Shown here: positions 53,007-62,207 of the stretch, piece by piece
Layout of the letters: every line of letters begins with the position of its first letter
Position numbering within the stretch: the first letter of the stretch is position 1
Source: an uncultured Collinsella sp.
GTDB lineage: Bacteria > Actinomycetota > Coriobacteriia > Coriobacteriales > Coriobacteriaceae
NCBI GenBank assembly: GCA_959023295.1
Contig: CAUFBM010000007.1
Location: forward strand, 1-64,000
Length of the DNA: 64,000 nucleotides
Direction of reading: 5' to 3'
Made by a program: the position numbers and the translations under genes
The notes under the pieces: model-generated
Seen by the model: the letters and a program-made list of their open reading frames with translations, nothing else
Told to the model about the DNA's origin: nothing
Databases searched by the model: none

Positions 53007-54062
53007 GTGGACAGGCACGTGCAACATGACGGTTTTGGTCGCGATATCAACTACCTGCGCATTGCCGTTACCGACAAGTGCAATTTCCGCTGCATTTACT
53101 GCATGCCGGCCGACGGCGTGGCGCCCCGCGCGCACGACGAGCTGCTCAGCGCCGAGGAAATCGCCCGCTTTGTGCGCCTGGTGGCGGGGGAGGGCATTCG
53201 CCGCGTGCGCCTGACGGGTGGCGAGCCGCTGGTCAGCCGCCGTATCATCCCGCTCATCCGCGACATCCGCGCGATTCCGCAGATCGAGGATATCTCGCTT
53301 ACCACCAACGGAGCCCTGCTGCCCAAGTTGGCACCGCAGCTCAAAGATGCCGGGCTTGACCGCGTCAACATTTCGCTCGATACGCTCGACCCTACGCTCT
53401 TTGGAAAGATCACGCGCCTGGGTCGGCTCGAGCAGACCATGGCAGGCATCGACGCGGCGCTGGCTTGGGGCTTTGAGCCCGTTAAGGTCAACTGCGTTGT
53501 TGTGCGCCGGCTCAACCAGGATGTGGCGGCCCTCGCACGACTGACTGTCGACCGCCCCATCCACCTGCGCTTTATCGAATACATGCCCATTGGCGACGAG
53601 CACACGAGCTCGCATTGCGCTGTGGACCCGCATGCGCCCGCGCTCAATCCGGCGCTGTGGGATGCGAGCGACACCGTGCCGAGCGACGAGCTGCGGGCGC
53701 GCATCAATGCCAGGGCCGCCGCGACGGGGCTGGGAGAGCTCGAGCCGCTCGACATCAACGACGCTCCTGCCGGCGCGGGCCCTGCGCGCTATTGGCACTT
53801 TCCGGGCGCGGCGGGAACGATTGGCTTTATTAGCGCCATATCCAACCATTTTTGTGCGAATTGCAACCGTCTGCGCCTGACGGCCGATGGCAACGTGCGT
53901 CCGTGCCTGTTCAGCGATGCCGAGTATTCGGTGCGTGAGGCGCTGCGCCGTGGTGATGATATGCAGGTACTTTCGATTTGGCGCGATGCCGTGGCCCACA
54001 AACCGCAGGAACACGCGATAATTGAGGGCACGCAACGATTTATGTCCCAAATCGGAGGATGA
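53007..54062 (+). CDS. moaA: GTP 3',8-cyclase MoaA
   Basis: Radical-SAM enzyme for the first step of molybdenum cofactor synthesis (351 residues). The SAM cluster cysteines are in VTDKCNFRCIYCMP, and the C-terminal cluster in CANCNRLRLTADGNVRPC. LTGGEPL and the essential C-terminal Gly-Gly are present. The start is GTG 53007 with GAGGAGG five bases upstream. It forms an operon with the moaC-mobB fusion four bases later. Confidence 0.94.
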   Translation: MDRHVQHDGFGRDINYLRIAVTDKCNFRCIYCMPADGVAPRAHDELLSAEEIARFVRLVAGEGIRRVRLTGGEPLVSRRIIPLIRDIRAIPQIEDISLTTNGALLPKLAPQLKDAGLDRVNISLDTLDPTLFGKITRLGRLEQTMAGIDAALAWGFEPVKVNCVVVRRLNQDVAALARLTVDRPIHLRFIEYMPIGDEHTSSHCAVDPHAPALNPALWDASDTVPSDELRARINARAAATGLGELEPLDINDAPAGAGPARYWHFPGAAGTIGFISAISNHFCANCNRLRLTADGNVRPCLFSDAEYSVREALRRGDDMQVLSIWRDAVAHKPQEHAIIEGTQRFMSQIGG

Positions 54063-54066
54063 TCAT

Positions 54067-55371
54067 ATGGCCAAGAGCAGGTACGCCGATGCCACCAAGG
54101 CCGCTCGCAGGGCCGCGATGTCTGCCCACAAAGTCACGGCTGCGGCGAATGCTGGCAACGCCGACGCGTCCGCACAGCCGACTTCCAACGCTGTCGTCGA
54201 GCCCGCCCGTGACGCCCGTCGCGACGAGCTGACACACGTGGACGCCAAGGGCGAGGTGCGCATGGTCGACGTGTCCGACAAGGCCGAGACCCATCGCATC
54301 GCCATTGCCGAGGGCACCATCCTCATGCATCGCGAGACGCAGGCCATGGTGCTGCAGGACCGCGCCAAAAAGGGCGACGTGCTTGCCTGCGCGCGTGTGG
54401 CGGGCATCATGGCCATCAAACGCACGAGCGACATCATCCCCATGTGCCATCCGTTGCTCATTACCAAGAGTAAGTGCGATATCGAGCCTATCGCGCCGGC
54501 GGGGACGCCTGCCGAGGACGTGCCCGAGGGCTGGGCGCCGCCGCGCGCGGACGGGCAGGTTGGCTTTCACGTGCTGGTCACGGCGGGCGTGACGGGCAAG
54601 ACGGGTATTGAGATGGAGGCTCTGACTGGAGCGAGTGCCGCGTGCCTAACGATCTATGACATGTGCAAGGCGGTCGATCGCGGCATGGAGATCGTCGACG
54701 TGCGCCTGCTGCACAAGGAGGGCGGCCGCTCGGGCGTGTGGGATCGTGCAGGGCGTCAGGCCGCTGCTGTTGAAGCCGTGGCCGCTGACGGTGCCGCGCC
54801 CGCGAGCGCACCCGTCGCCGTCGCGCCCGCAGCTCCGACACCGGCCGTCCCCGCGATCGCGTTTATCGGCTACCAGAACTCGGGCAAGACCACGCTCGTC
54901 GAGAAGGTCATTGCCGAGCTCACCCGCCGCGGTCTGCGCGTGGGTTCGCTCAAGCATCACGGGCATCACGGCTTTGATATCGATGTACCCGCTAAGGACA
55001 CCTGGCGCCATCACCAAGCCGGATCCAAGCATGTGGGCCTCATCTGCGCCACGCGTTGGGCGGAGTACGCCGACACGCGCGAGGAGGACGAGATGCCCGC
55101 GCGCGAGCTGCTGTCGCGCTACAACGATGTCGACGTGGTGATCATTGAGGGCTACAAGACCGAGGGCTTCGACAACATCGTGGTCGCGCGCTCCGGTGTC
55201 GACCGTCTGCGCGGCAAGAGCTCACTCGACCTGGTCGACGGTCACACGCTGGCCCTTGCCTGCAACGAGGCCCTGGCACGCCAGGCCTTCGACGCCGGCT
55301 TCGCGACCCGAGCCATCAACATCAACGACGCCCGAGCCATCTGCGATCTCATCCAAGATCACCTCGCCTAA
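54067..55371 (+). CDS. MoaC-MobB fusion protein
   Basis: A 434-residue protein joining two molybdopterin functions. Residues about 55-225 are cyclic pyranopterin monophosphate synthase MoaC (MCHPL at 126-130, GIEMEALTG at 180-188, KAVDRGMEI). An Ala/Pro linker of about 35 residues follows. Residues 262-434 are MobB, a P-loop GTP-binding adaptor for guanine dinucleotide cofactor synthesis (GYQNSGKT at 268-275, VVIIEGYK). The N-terminus also has about 50 extra residues. ATG 54067 follows GGAGGA. It acts right after MoaA in the pathway. Confidence 0.92.
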   Translation: MAKSRYADATKAARRAAMSAHKVTAAANAGNADASAQPTSNAVVEPARDARRDELTHVDAKGEVRMVDVSDKAETHRIAIAEGTILMHRETQAMVLQDRAKKGDVLACARVAGIMAIKRTSDIIPMCHPLLITKSKCDIEPIAPAGTPAEDVPEGWAPPRADGQVGFHVLVTAGVTGKTGIEMEALTGASAACLTIYDMCKAVDRGMEIVDVRLLHKEGGRSGVWDRAGRQAAAVEAVAADGAAPASAPVAVAPAAPTPAVPAIAFIGYQNSGKTTLVEKVIAELTRRGLRVGSLKHHGHHGFDIDVPAKDTWRHHQAGSKHVGLICATRWAEYADTREEDEMPARELLSRYNDVDVVIIEGYKTEGFDNIVVARSGVDRLRGKSSLDLVDGHTLALACNEALARQAFDAGFATRAININDARAICDLIQDHLA

Positions 55372-55410
55372 AACCTGCCAAAAAGGGACAGGTTTATTTT
55401 GGCAGGTTTT
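55370..55410. repeat. hairpin/terminator, family R6 copy 2
   Basis: Perfect 14-bp arms AAAACCTGCCAAAA/TTTTGGCAGGTTTT (55370-55383/55397-55410). It overlaps the moaC-mobB stop codon and probably terminates that operon. Confidence 0.85.
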
Positions 55411-55540
55411 ATCTGGGCAAATGCCAGTTCCACCACGAGGGGCTGGACGCTTTTGCGATATTTTGGCTAACATGTATTGACTTAAAGTTACTTTAAGGTG
55501 CCATAATCGCTGACAAACGATTGCGATTATGGAGGCAACT

Positions 55541-56119
55541 ATGTCCAAGCTGTACTTTATGCGTCACGGTCAAACGCTCTTCAACCTGCTTCGTCGCAAA
55601 CAGGGCTGGTGCGATTCCCCGCTTACCGAGCTCGGCATCGAGCAGGCAAAGACCGTGGGCGACCTTGTGCGCGAGCGCGGCATCTCGTTCGATCACGCCT
55701 ACTCCAGCACCTCCGAGCGCGCGTGCGACACGCTTGAGCTCGCGTTTCCCGGCATGCCCTATACCCGCGTCAAGGGTCTTAAGGAATGGAACTTCGGCCG
55801 CTTTGAGGGTGCCAGCGAGGACCTCAACCCCAAGCTGCCCTATGGTGATTTCTTTAAGCAATATGGCGGCGAGGACGAGGTCGAGCTTCGCGAGCGCCTG
55901 ATGAAGACCATCACCGAGATCATGCAGCGCCCCGGTCACGAGAGCGTGCTCTGCGTGAGCCACGGTGCGGCGACGGCGCAGGTCATGCGCGCGGTGGGCG
56001 TGGAGCCGCTCGACCTCAAGAACCGCATCGGCAACTGTGCCATGCTCGAGCTCGATTTTGACGGCGAGAACTTTACCTACGTGGACCTCTTCAACCCCTA
56101 CGGCACGCCAAGGGAGTAG
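55541..56119 (+). CDS. histidine phosphatase (phosphoglycerate mutase superfamily)
   Basis: A 192-residue cytosolic phosphatase with the catalytic LYFMRHGQTLFN (RHG motif), SSTSERACDTLE and second His in CVSHGAA. Such proteins dephosphorylate small sugar phosphates, nucleotides or cofactors; which one is not evident. GGAGG precedes ATG 55541; an ATG four codons earlier is less likely. It is bracketed by R6 hairpins in opposite orientations. Confidence 0.85.
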   Translation: MSKLYFMRHGQTLFNLLRRKQGWCDSPLTELGIEQAKTVGDLVRERGISFDHAYSSTSERACDTLELAFPGMPYTRVKGLKEWNFGRFEGASEDLNPKLPYGDFFKQYGGEDEVELRERLMKTITEIMQRPGHESVLCVSHGAATAQVMRAVGVEPLDLKNRIGNCAMLELDFDGENFTYVDLFNPYGTPRE

Positions 56120-56154
56120 CGGCGAAGGACACCGCCCTCGGCGTTTGCCCAGAT

Positions 56155-56192
56155 AAAACCTGCCAAAATAAACCTGTCCCTTTTTGGCAGGT
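56155..56192. repeat. hairpin/terminator, family R6 copy 3
   Basis: ACCTGCCAAAA/TTTTGGCAGGT (56158-56168/56182-56192) around TAAACCTGTCCCT, the reverse complement of the copy 2 centre. Confidence 0.8.
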
Positions 56193-56289
56193 ACCGTTCG
56201 CCGATGTTTTTCTACCGTTCACCGGTAAAGAACGGCTCGTACCCCACACAACGTCCAGGTTTCATCCTAGAATCACCCACGTGCTCACA

Positions 56290-56318
56290 AGTTTGTTACT
56301 CCTCGGGAGGCATCACTT
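56290..56318 (+). promoter_or_regulatory. candidate RAT (antiterminator RNA) site before the antiterminator gene
   Basis: AGTTTGTTACTCCTCGGGAG then GCATCACTT resembles the LicT/BglG ribonucleic antiterminator (GGATTGTTACT...GCAGGCAAAACC). An AGACGA/TCGTCT hairpin follows at about 56330-56356. Confidence 0.5.
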
Positions 56319-56382
56319 GCGCATAATAGAAGACGAGGAATATCGCCCCGTCGTCTAGCGCCGATGTCCGAGGAGTTTTTTC

Positions 56383-57228
56383 ATGCTCATTTTAAAGAAG
56401 ATCAACAATAACGTTGCTCTTGCCGCCAGCGATGACGGCCGAGAGGTTGTTGTCTTTGGCAAGGGCATCGGTTTCCACGAGATGCCCTACGAGCTTGCCG
56501 ATGAGTCCCTTATCCAGCGCAAATTCTATAACGTTCCCGAGAGCCTGCAGGATATGGTGGGCACCCTTCCCGACGACGTCCTGCTCGCCGCGAGCGACAT
56601 TGCCTGCTTCGCGTCGCAGCAGCTTGGCTGCAAGCTATCCGGTGGCCTGCCCTTTATCCTGGCTGATCACCTGCAGTTTGCCGTCCAGCGCGACGACGAC
56701 CAGCTCAGCGCTCCCAACCCGCTCGAGCACGAGGTAGCCTTCATCTACCCGCGCGAGCTCGAGATCGGCCAGGCCGCGCTCGCCATCGTGCAAAAGCACA
56801 CCGGCGCCAAGCTGGGTCAGAACGAGGCCACGAGCATCGCGCTCCACATCGTTAACGCCGAGGTCGATGGCATGGGCCGCGCCAAGGACATGGACTTCAT
56901 CATGAAGAGCACCCGCGTGCTCGACGAGGTGACCCATTCCGTGGAAAAGCAGCTTGGCTGCTCGCTCGACACGGCGTCGTACTGCTACATTCGCTTTCTT
57001 GCGCACCTGCGCTTTTTGGTTCGCCACCTCTGCAAGGGCAAGTGCACGCAGACCGAGAACTCCTCACTGTTTATGCAGGCCGCCCGCGATTTTCCCGAGG
57101 CCTACCAGTGCGCATACGCCATCAACCGCGTGTTCGAGAAAGAGTTCAAGCAGAGCTGCTCGGACGAGGAACTCTTGTATCTGATGATGCATATCAACCG
57201 TCTGCGATCGGCTTCGCAGACCGAGTGA
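56383..57228 (+). CDS. LicT/BglG-family transcription antiterminator
   Basis: A 281-residue RNA-binding antiterminator for PTS genes. It has an N-terminal CAT RNA-binding domain (MLILKKINNNVALAASDDGR, GKGIGFHEMPYEL), PRD1 and PRD2, with PTS-phosphorylation histidines in ADHLQFA, ALHIVNAEV, LAHLRFL and MMHINRL. It lies just upstream of the beta-glucoside PTS gene. Without substrate it should be phosphorylated and inactive; with substrate it binds RAT sites and blocks termination. GAGGAG precedes ATG 56383. Confidence 0.92.
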   Translation: MLILKKINNNVALAASDDGREVVVFGKGIGFHEMPYELADESLIQRKFYNVPESLQDMVGTLPDDVLLAASDIACFASQQLGCKLSGGLPFILADHLQFAVQRDDDQLSAPNPLEHEVAFIYPRELEIGQAALAIVQKHTGAKLGQNEATSIALHIVNAEVDGMGRAKDMDFIMKSTRVLDEVTHSVEKQLGCSLDTASYCYIRFLAHLRFLVRHLCKGKCTQTENSSLFMQAARDFPEAYQCAYAINRVFEKEFKQSCSDEELLYLMMHINRLRSASQTE

Positions 57229-57267
57229 GTAAAGCCGCCAGCCCGGCGGCAATCGCAACAATCCTTT

Positions 57268-57317
57268 TTGGTTTCTAACTGCGGGCAAGGTACCGGCTCG
57301 CGGTAGGGGATATTTTT
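57268..57317 (+). promoter_or_regulatory. candidate RAT site and overlapping terminator before the PTS gene
   Basis: TTTCTAACTGCGGGCAAGGT then ACC matches the right half of the RAT consensus. A TACCG/CGGTA hairpin followed by GGGGATATTTTTG overlaps its 3' end, as expected for mutually exclusive antiterminator and terminator. Confidence 0.5.
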
Positions 57318-57346
57318 GTCGAAATTTGGAAAAGAGAGGACAGATC

Positions 57347-58786
57347 ATGGCAGGTAAATACGACGATCTTGCTTCCCAGATCGTAGAGCTGGTTGGCGGT
57401 AAGTCCAACGTCAAGTGCGTGGCGCACTGCATTACCCGCGTTCGTTTTAAGCTCAAGGACGAGTCGAAGGCCAACGACGAGGCAATCTCTCAGCTGCCCA
57501 ACGTCATCAAGGTCATGCGCGCCAACGGCCAGTACCAGGTTGTTGTGGGCAACATCGTCGAGGACGTCTACGATGCCGTCCTCAAGGCCGGCGGTTTTAG
57601 CGACGGCGGCGCCGTCGACGCCGATGACGACGAGGCCGCTCCCAAGAGCGCTACCGATGTGATCATCGACCTCATCTCGGGCATCTTCGCCCCCATGCTC
57701 GGCACCTTCGCCGCCGCCGGTATCATGAAGGGCCTGCTGGCGCTCGCTACCTTCCTGGTCCCGAGCTTTGCCAACGACGGCGCCTATACGCTGCTCTACA
57801 CCGTCGCCGACGGCATGTTCTACTTCCTGCCCGTGGTGCTTGGCTACACCGCCGCCAAGAAGTTCAAGATGAGCGAGTTCAACGGCATGGCCATTGCCTT
57901 TGCCCTGGTGTATCCCACCATGGTTGCCCTGACCTCGGGCGAGGTTGTCGGCTCCGTCGAGCTCGGCTTTGCCGGTACCTTCTCTTGGTACACCACGTTC
58001 CTGGGCCTGCCGCTCATCATGCCTGCCTCGGGTTACACCAGCTCCGTTATCCCCATCCTGCTCATGGTTTGGTTTGGCTCCACCCTCGAGCACTGGGTTA
58101 AGAAGTGGATGCCCGCTTCTATGAAGATGTTCTTCACCCCGCTGATCGTCGTCAGCGTCACCGTTACCCTTGGCTACCTGGTCATTGGCCCCATCGCCAC
58201 GCTCATCACCAACCTGCTCGGTGAGTTCTTCGCACTGCTGTTTGGCCTGCCCATGATCGGCTCCCTCTTGGGCTGCACCCTCGTCGGTGCCTTCTGGATG
58301 TGCCTGGTCATCTTTGGCTTCCACTGGTCGCTCGTGCCCATCGCGCTGGTCAACCTGTCCACTCTGGGCCACGACTACATCCTGGGCTCCGTTATCGCCC
58401 ACTCCTTCTCGCTGGGCGCCGTGCTCTTTGCCATGTATCTCAAGAACAAGGACGAGAAGTTCCGCGGCATCGCGCTGCCGGCCATGATCTCTGCCTTCTT
58501 CTTTGGCGTCACCGAGCCCGCTATCTACGGTGTCGCCCTGCCCGATAAGAAGGCCTTCATCAACGCCAGCATCGGTTCTGCTGTGGGTGGCCTCATCATC
58601 GGCATCTCCGGCGCCGTGGTGTACATGTCCGGCGGTCTGGGCGTCTTCAACTGGCTGTCCTTCATCGACCCCTCCGGTGTTAACGGCATCAACCACATGA
58701 TCTGGGCTATTGTTGCCTCGCTCGTGGGTGCCGCCGTGGGCTTCGCGATCGAGTTCGTCACCTACAAGCCCGAGGCTGCCAAGTAG
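57347..58786 (+). CDS. PTS beta-glucoside EIIBC transporter
   Basis: A 479-residue sugar permease. EIIB occupies the first 85 residues with the phosphorylated Cys28 in HCITRVRF; EIIC follows with ten or so membrane segments (GIFAPMLGTFAAAGIMKGLL, FGVTEPAIYGVALPDKK, GFHWSLVPIALVN). No EIIA domain is fused, so a separate EIIA is needed. It imports and phosphorylates beta-glucosides, supported by the LicT gene upstream and the GH1 gene downstream. AGAGAGGA precedes ATG 57347. Confidence 0.92.
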   Translation: MAGKYDDLASQIVELVGGKSNVKCVAHCITRVRFKLKDESKANDEAISQLPNVIKVMRANGQYQVVVGNIVEDVYDAVLKAGGFSDGGAVDADDDEAAPKSATDVIIDLISGIFAPMLGTFAAAGIMKGLLALATFLVPSFANDGAYTLLYTVADGMFYFLPVVLGYTAAKKFKMSEFNGMAIAFALVYPTMVALTSGEVVGSVELGFAGTFSWYTTFLGLPLIMPASGYTSSVIPILLMVWFGSTLEHWVKKWMPASMKMFFTPLIVVSVTVTLGYLVIGPIATLITNLLGEFFALLFGLPMIGSLLGCTLVGAFWMCLVIFGFHWSLVPIALVNLSTLGHDYILGSVIAHSFSLGAVLFAMYLKNKDEKFRGIALPAMISAFFFGVTEPAIYGVALPDKKAFINASIGSAVGGLIIGISGAVVYMSGGLGVFNWLSFIDPSGVNGINHMIWAIVASLVGAAVGFAIEFVTYKPEAAK

Positions 58787-58812
58787 CCCAAACGACAAAG
58801 ACTCGGTACCAG

Positions 58813-58843
58813 GCCGGCGGGGGAGCGCCCCGCCGGCTTTTTT
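58813..58843 (+). terminator. PTS gene terminator
   Basis: Perfect 10-bp stem GCCGGCGGGG/CCCCGCCGGC (58813-58822/58828-58837), then TTTTTTC. Confidence 0.9.
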
Positions 58844-58885
58844 CAAATGGACGAGGGGTCCCGCACAGGCGTCGATAGAGGCCTC

Positions 58886-59045
58886 GCCACGAAACTGGCC
58901 TATCTACTACCTTTTAACGGTAGGGGCCAACCATACGGCGGTTTACCAAAAATCGCCAAGCCGTCTACCTGCGGTTTTATTTTTGGCAATTGCGGTGTGG
59001 TCAGGGGTTTGCGGTAAAAAGTAGTAGATAGGCCGGTTTCGTGGC
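58886..59045. repeat. 160-bp palindromic element, family R3 copy 2
   Basis: 25-base outer arms (58886-58910/59021-59045) with one mismatch, containing GGCCTATCTACTAC. Same length and inner plan as copy 1 at 40551-40710 (CCTGCGG/ccaaccata...aatcg core). It lies in a 358-base gap that otherwise holds the PTS terminator and the GH1 ribosome site. Confidence 0.85.
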
Positions 59046-59144
59046 GGCGGTTCCTGCGCGGGCCTCGCTCCGGACGCAAATTTCCCTGCGGACGCCGCTT
59101 CGACGTCCGCGCAACCACCCCCAACACGTACGAAAGGAGCCAAC

Positions 59145-60593
59145 ATGGCTTTTCCCGATGGATTTCTGTGGGGCGGCGCCACTGCCGCCAATCAGTGCGA
59201 AGGTGGATACAACGAGGACGGCAAGGGCCTCGGTGTTCCCGACATCATGACCGGCGGTACGGTCTCCGAGCCGCGCCACATTACCGACGGCATTCTGCCC
59301 CAGTACCACTATCCCAGCCACGAGGCCGTGGATATGTACCATCACTACCTCGACGACATCAAGCTCTTTGGCGAGATGGGCTTTAAGTGCTACCGCATGT
59401 CCATCAACTGGAGCCGCATCTTCCCCAACGGCGACGAGGCCGAGCCCAACCAGGCCGGCATCGAGTTCTACCGCCGCGTGTTCCAGGCCTGTCAGGAGCA
59501 GGGCATCGAGCCCATGGTTACCCTCAGCCACTACGAGCTGCCCTATGGCCTGTCCAAAAACTACGGCGGCTGGAAGAATCCCAAGCTCATCGATTTCTAC
59601 CTCAACTACGTCCGCACCGTCATGACCGAATACAAGGGCCTGGTGCGCTACTGGCTCACCTTTAACGAGATCAATTGCCTGCTCATGGGCGGCTTTGGCG
59701 GCGTGATGGGCGGCGGCATGGTGCCCAAGGCAACTGACACGCCCATGGCCTTTGGCAACTGCGACTGGGACGATCCACAGGCGCGCTTCGATGCCCTGCA
59801 CCACCAGTTCCTGGCGAGCGCCAAGTGCGTCACCATGGGCCATCAGATCGATCCCCAGAACAAGATCGGCTGCATGATCGCCGGCAACGCCTGCTACCCG
59901 CACACGTGCAATCCGGCAGACGTTCTGGCCGCACAAAAGCAGCAGCGCGAGATGAACTTCTACTGCGGCGACGTGCAGGTGCGCGGTGCGTATCCCTCGT
60001 GGGCGCCCAGCGTGTGGCTCCGCGAAGGCGTGCACGTGGAGGTTTCGCCCGAGGACGCCGCCACGCTGGCCGTCGGCAAGGTCGACTTCTACAGCTTTAG
60101 CTACTACATGAGCGCCACCGCCACGGCCGATCCGGTGCTGCTGGAGCAAGGCAACATTTTTGGTGGCGCCGGCAACGAGTATCTCAAGAAGAGCGATTGG
60201 GGTTGGGCGATCGACCCCGAGGGCCTGCGCTACTACCTGGAGGAGGTCTACGACCGCTACCAGGTGCCGCTGATGATTGTCGAGAACGGCCTGGGCGCGG
60301 TGGACGAGGTCGAGGCGGACGGTTCGATTCACGACAGCTACCGCATCGATTACCTGCGCGAGCATATCAAGCAGATGGAGATTGCCATCGAGGACGGTGT
60401 GGACCTGATGGGCTACACCATGTGGGGCTGCATCGATTTGGTGAGCGCCTCGACCGGCGAGATGAAGAAGCGCTACGGCTTTATCTACGTCGACAAGGAC
60501 AACGACGGCAACGGCACGCTCGCCCGCAGCCGCAAGGACAGCTTCTTCTGGTACAAGAAGGTCATCGAGTCCAACGGCGCCGAGCTGGCCTAG
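59145..60593 (+). CDS. glycoside hydrolase family 1, 6-phospho-beta-glucosidase
   Basis: A 482-residue cytosolic enzyme that cleaves phosphorylated beta-glucosides delivered by the PTS. The acid/base Glu175 is in LTFNEIN, and the nucleophile Glu380 is in MIVENGLG. The N-terminal FLWGGATAANQCEGGYNEDG is classic GH1. Near the C-terminus the phosphate-binding YGFIYVDKDNDG resembles 6-phospho-beta-glucosidases rather than plain glucosidases. GAAAGGAG precedes ATG 59145. It is separated from the PTS gene by a terminator and an R3 repeat. Confidence 0.92.
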   Translation: MAFPDGFLWGGATAANQCEGGYNEDGKGLGVPDIMTGGTVSEPRHITDGILPQYHYPSHEAVDMYHHYLDDIKLFGEMGFKCYRMSINWSRIFPNGDEAEPNQAGIEFYRRVFQACQEQGIEPMVTLSHYELPYGLSKNYGGWKNPKLIDFYLNYVRTVMTEYKGLVRYWLTFNEINCLLMGGFGGVMGGGMVPKATDTPMAFGNCDWDDPQARFDALHHQFLASAKCVTMGHQIDPQNKIGCMIAGNACYPHTCNPADVLAAQKQQREMNFYCGDVQVRGAYPSWAPSVWLREGVHVEVSPEDAATLAVGKVDFYSFSYYMSATATADPVLLEQGNIFGGAGNEYLKKSDWGWAIDPEGLRYYLEEVYDRYQVPLMIVENGLGAVDEVEADGSIHDSYRIDYLREHIKQMEIAIEDGVDLMGYTMWGCIDLVSASTGEMKKRYGFIYVDKDNDGNGTLARSRKDSFFWYKKVIESNGAELA

Positions 60594-60622
60594 CCAAGTC
60601 TCAACCAGCGTAAACGTCGCAA

Positions 60623-60660
60623 CCACCACAAAGGGGTCAGGCACCTTTGTGGTGGTTTTT
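60623..60660 (+). terminator. GH1 gene terminator, family R5 copy 2
   Basis: CCACCACAAAGG/CCTTTGTGGTGG (60623-60634/60644-60655) with loop GGTCAGGCA and T5. Confidence 0.9.
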
Positions 60661-60829
60661 TCTTTGGTAGATGCGTGGGACATGCCTTACAATCTACCAA
60701 GTAGTTCATGACGGGCGAAAAACGGAGAAAAGGGGCTTGATGTGTCCTTAACGTTTCATGCGGATAGATTGATTTGACAGACGGTGGTGAATGCCCGCCG
60801 TCCGCATTCGTATGAAACAAGGAGTCTCC

Positions 60830-62110
60830 ATGCTCGCATCTCTTTTCTCAAAGCCTCAATCATCGCTGTCCGTGCAGGCCAAGCGGCTGGTGGCGATGCG
60901 CTTTCTCATCTACACCGGGTTTCAGACCAGTTATTTTATCGGCGTCATCGGAACGCTCACCTATGCGGACGATGCCTCAGTCGTGGCGACATCGCTGGCC
61001 GTTCTGTTTATGAACGTTTTCGTGATCCTGGGATCCTTTGCGGGTGGCGCTGCGCTCGACGCATGGGGTCCGCGCCGCCATTTCTTGCTGAGCATCATCG
61101 GCGCTCTCGCAACTGGCACGGCAATCATCGCCTTTGGCAGCGCGACCGGCGTCGTCCTACTCGGCGCGGTGTTTCTGGGCTTTGTGATGGGATTCGCCCA
61201 GCCCATCGCCACATCCTATCCGGCTTACCTCACCGACGATCCTGTCGAGCTCAAAGACATCAACTCCGCCATCGCCATGTTTTCAAACGTGAGTATCATC
61301 GTTGGCCCCACGCTGGGCGGCTTTGTCGCGGCGGCTGCGTCGTCGCGCGCGGTGTTTGTGCTCATGATGCTCTTTACCGTGCTGGCGCTCGTCGCCGGTT
61401 GGGGCTTTAGGCCGCAGACCAGCCATGTCGCCGGGCATGCGGATGCCGATTCGGCAGAGGAAGGGGAGCGTGCGGGACAAAGCTCCAACCCCAGCGCATC
61501 CTCCCGCGCTACCTTCGCAGCCAGCATCAAGACAGTCTTTACCAACAGCGTTCTCGCCCTGCTGTTTTGCATCATCTTCCTCTCGAACTTTGGCTACGGT
61601 GCCTTCGATCCGCTCGAGTCGTTTTTCTATCGCGATGTTCTGCACGTTGGCGTTGAGTGGATGGGCTGGCTCTCGTCTGCCTGCGGTGTCGGCGCGGTGC
61701 TGGGTGCCGTGCTCGCGCTCCGCTTGCCGCCGCACCTGGTCAACCTTAAAACGCTGCTCGTGGCGCTTATGTCCGTGGGCCTGGGAAGCCTGCTCTATGT
61801 GGGGACGCCGTACGTGGGCGTGGCCCTTGTCGGCCAGATTGCACTGGGCATAGCTTGGGGCATCGTCAACCCGCTCCACAACACCATCGTGCAAACGACG
61901 GCACCGCTCGAGCAGCTCGGTCGCGTGAACTCGGTCATGGGCTTTGGCAATATGTTCGCCGGCGTGGCGCCGCTGGCGATTGCCCCGTGGCTGGCGGCGA
62001 CATTTGGCGTGCAGCAGACGCTCGTTGGTGCGGGCATGGTCGTGACGGCGGTTCCCGCGGCACTGCTGCTGTTTGGACGCCGACATTTTGATCGTGCCGC
62101 AAGGCAGTAA
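60830..62110 (+). CDS. MFS exporter
   Basis: A 426-residue major facilitator with 12 predicted helices. The motif A-like loop is AALDAWGPRRHFLLS. A polar loop rich in Ser, Glu and Ala (about residues 215-245) separates the halves. The build resembles drug or macrolide exporters, but the substrate cannot be told. AAGGAG precedes ATG 60830; an in-frame start six codons earlier is possible. It lies between two R5 terminators, with R4 copy 3 touching its stop codon. Confidence 0.85.
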   Translation: MLASLFSKPQSSLSVQAKRLVAMRFLIYTGFQTSYFIGVIGTLTYADDASVVATSLAVLFMNVFVILGSFAGGAALDAWGPRRHFLLSIIGALATGTAIIAFGSATGVVLLGAVFLGFVMGFAQPIATSYPAYLTDDPVELKDINSAIAMFSNVSIIVGPTLGGFVAAAASSRAVFVLMMLFTVLALVAGWGFRPQTSHVAGHADADSAEEGERAGQSSNPSASSRATFAASIKTVFTNSVLALLFCIIFLSNFGYGAFDPLESFFYRDVLHVGVEWMGWLSSACGVGAVLGAVLALRLPPHLVNLKTLLVALMSVGLGSLLYVGTPYVGVALVGQIALGIAWGIVNPLHNTIVQTTAPLEQLGRVNSVMGFGNMFAGVAPLAIAPWLAATFGVQQTLVGAGMVVTAVPAALLLFGRRHFDRAARQ

Positions 62111-62175
62111 AAACCATCACAACATTCGATGAAAATTGCGATTTTGCCGAAAAACATCGAATGTTGTGATGCTTT
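62111..62175. repeat. palindrome, family R4 copy 3
   Basis: Perfect 16-bp arms (62115-62130/62156-62171) with the CATCACAACATTCGA core. The centre TGAAAATTGCGATTTTGCCG matches the reverse complement of the copy 1 centre in part, so the element is probably inverted. Begins right after the MFS stop. Confidence 0.85.
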
Positions 62176-62207
62176 GCACCTCGGGCCAGGCCACCCTTCT
62201 GGTCCGG

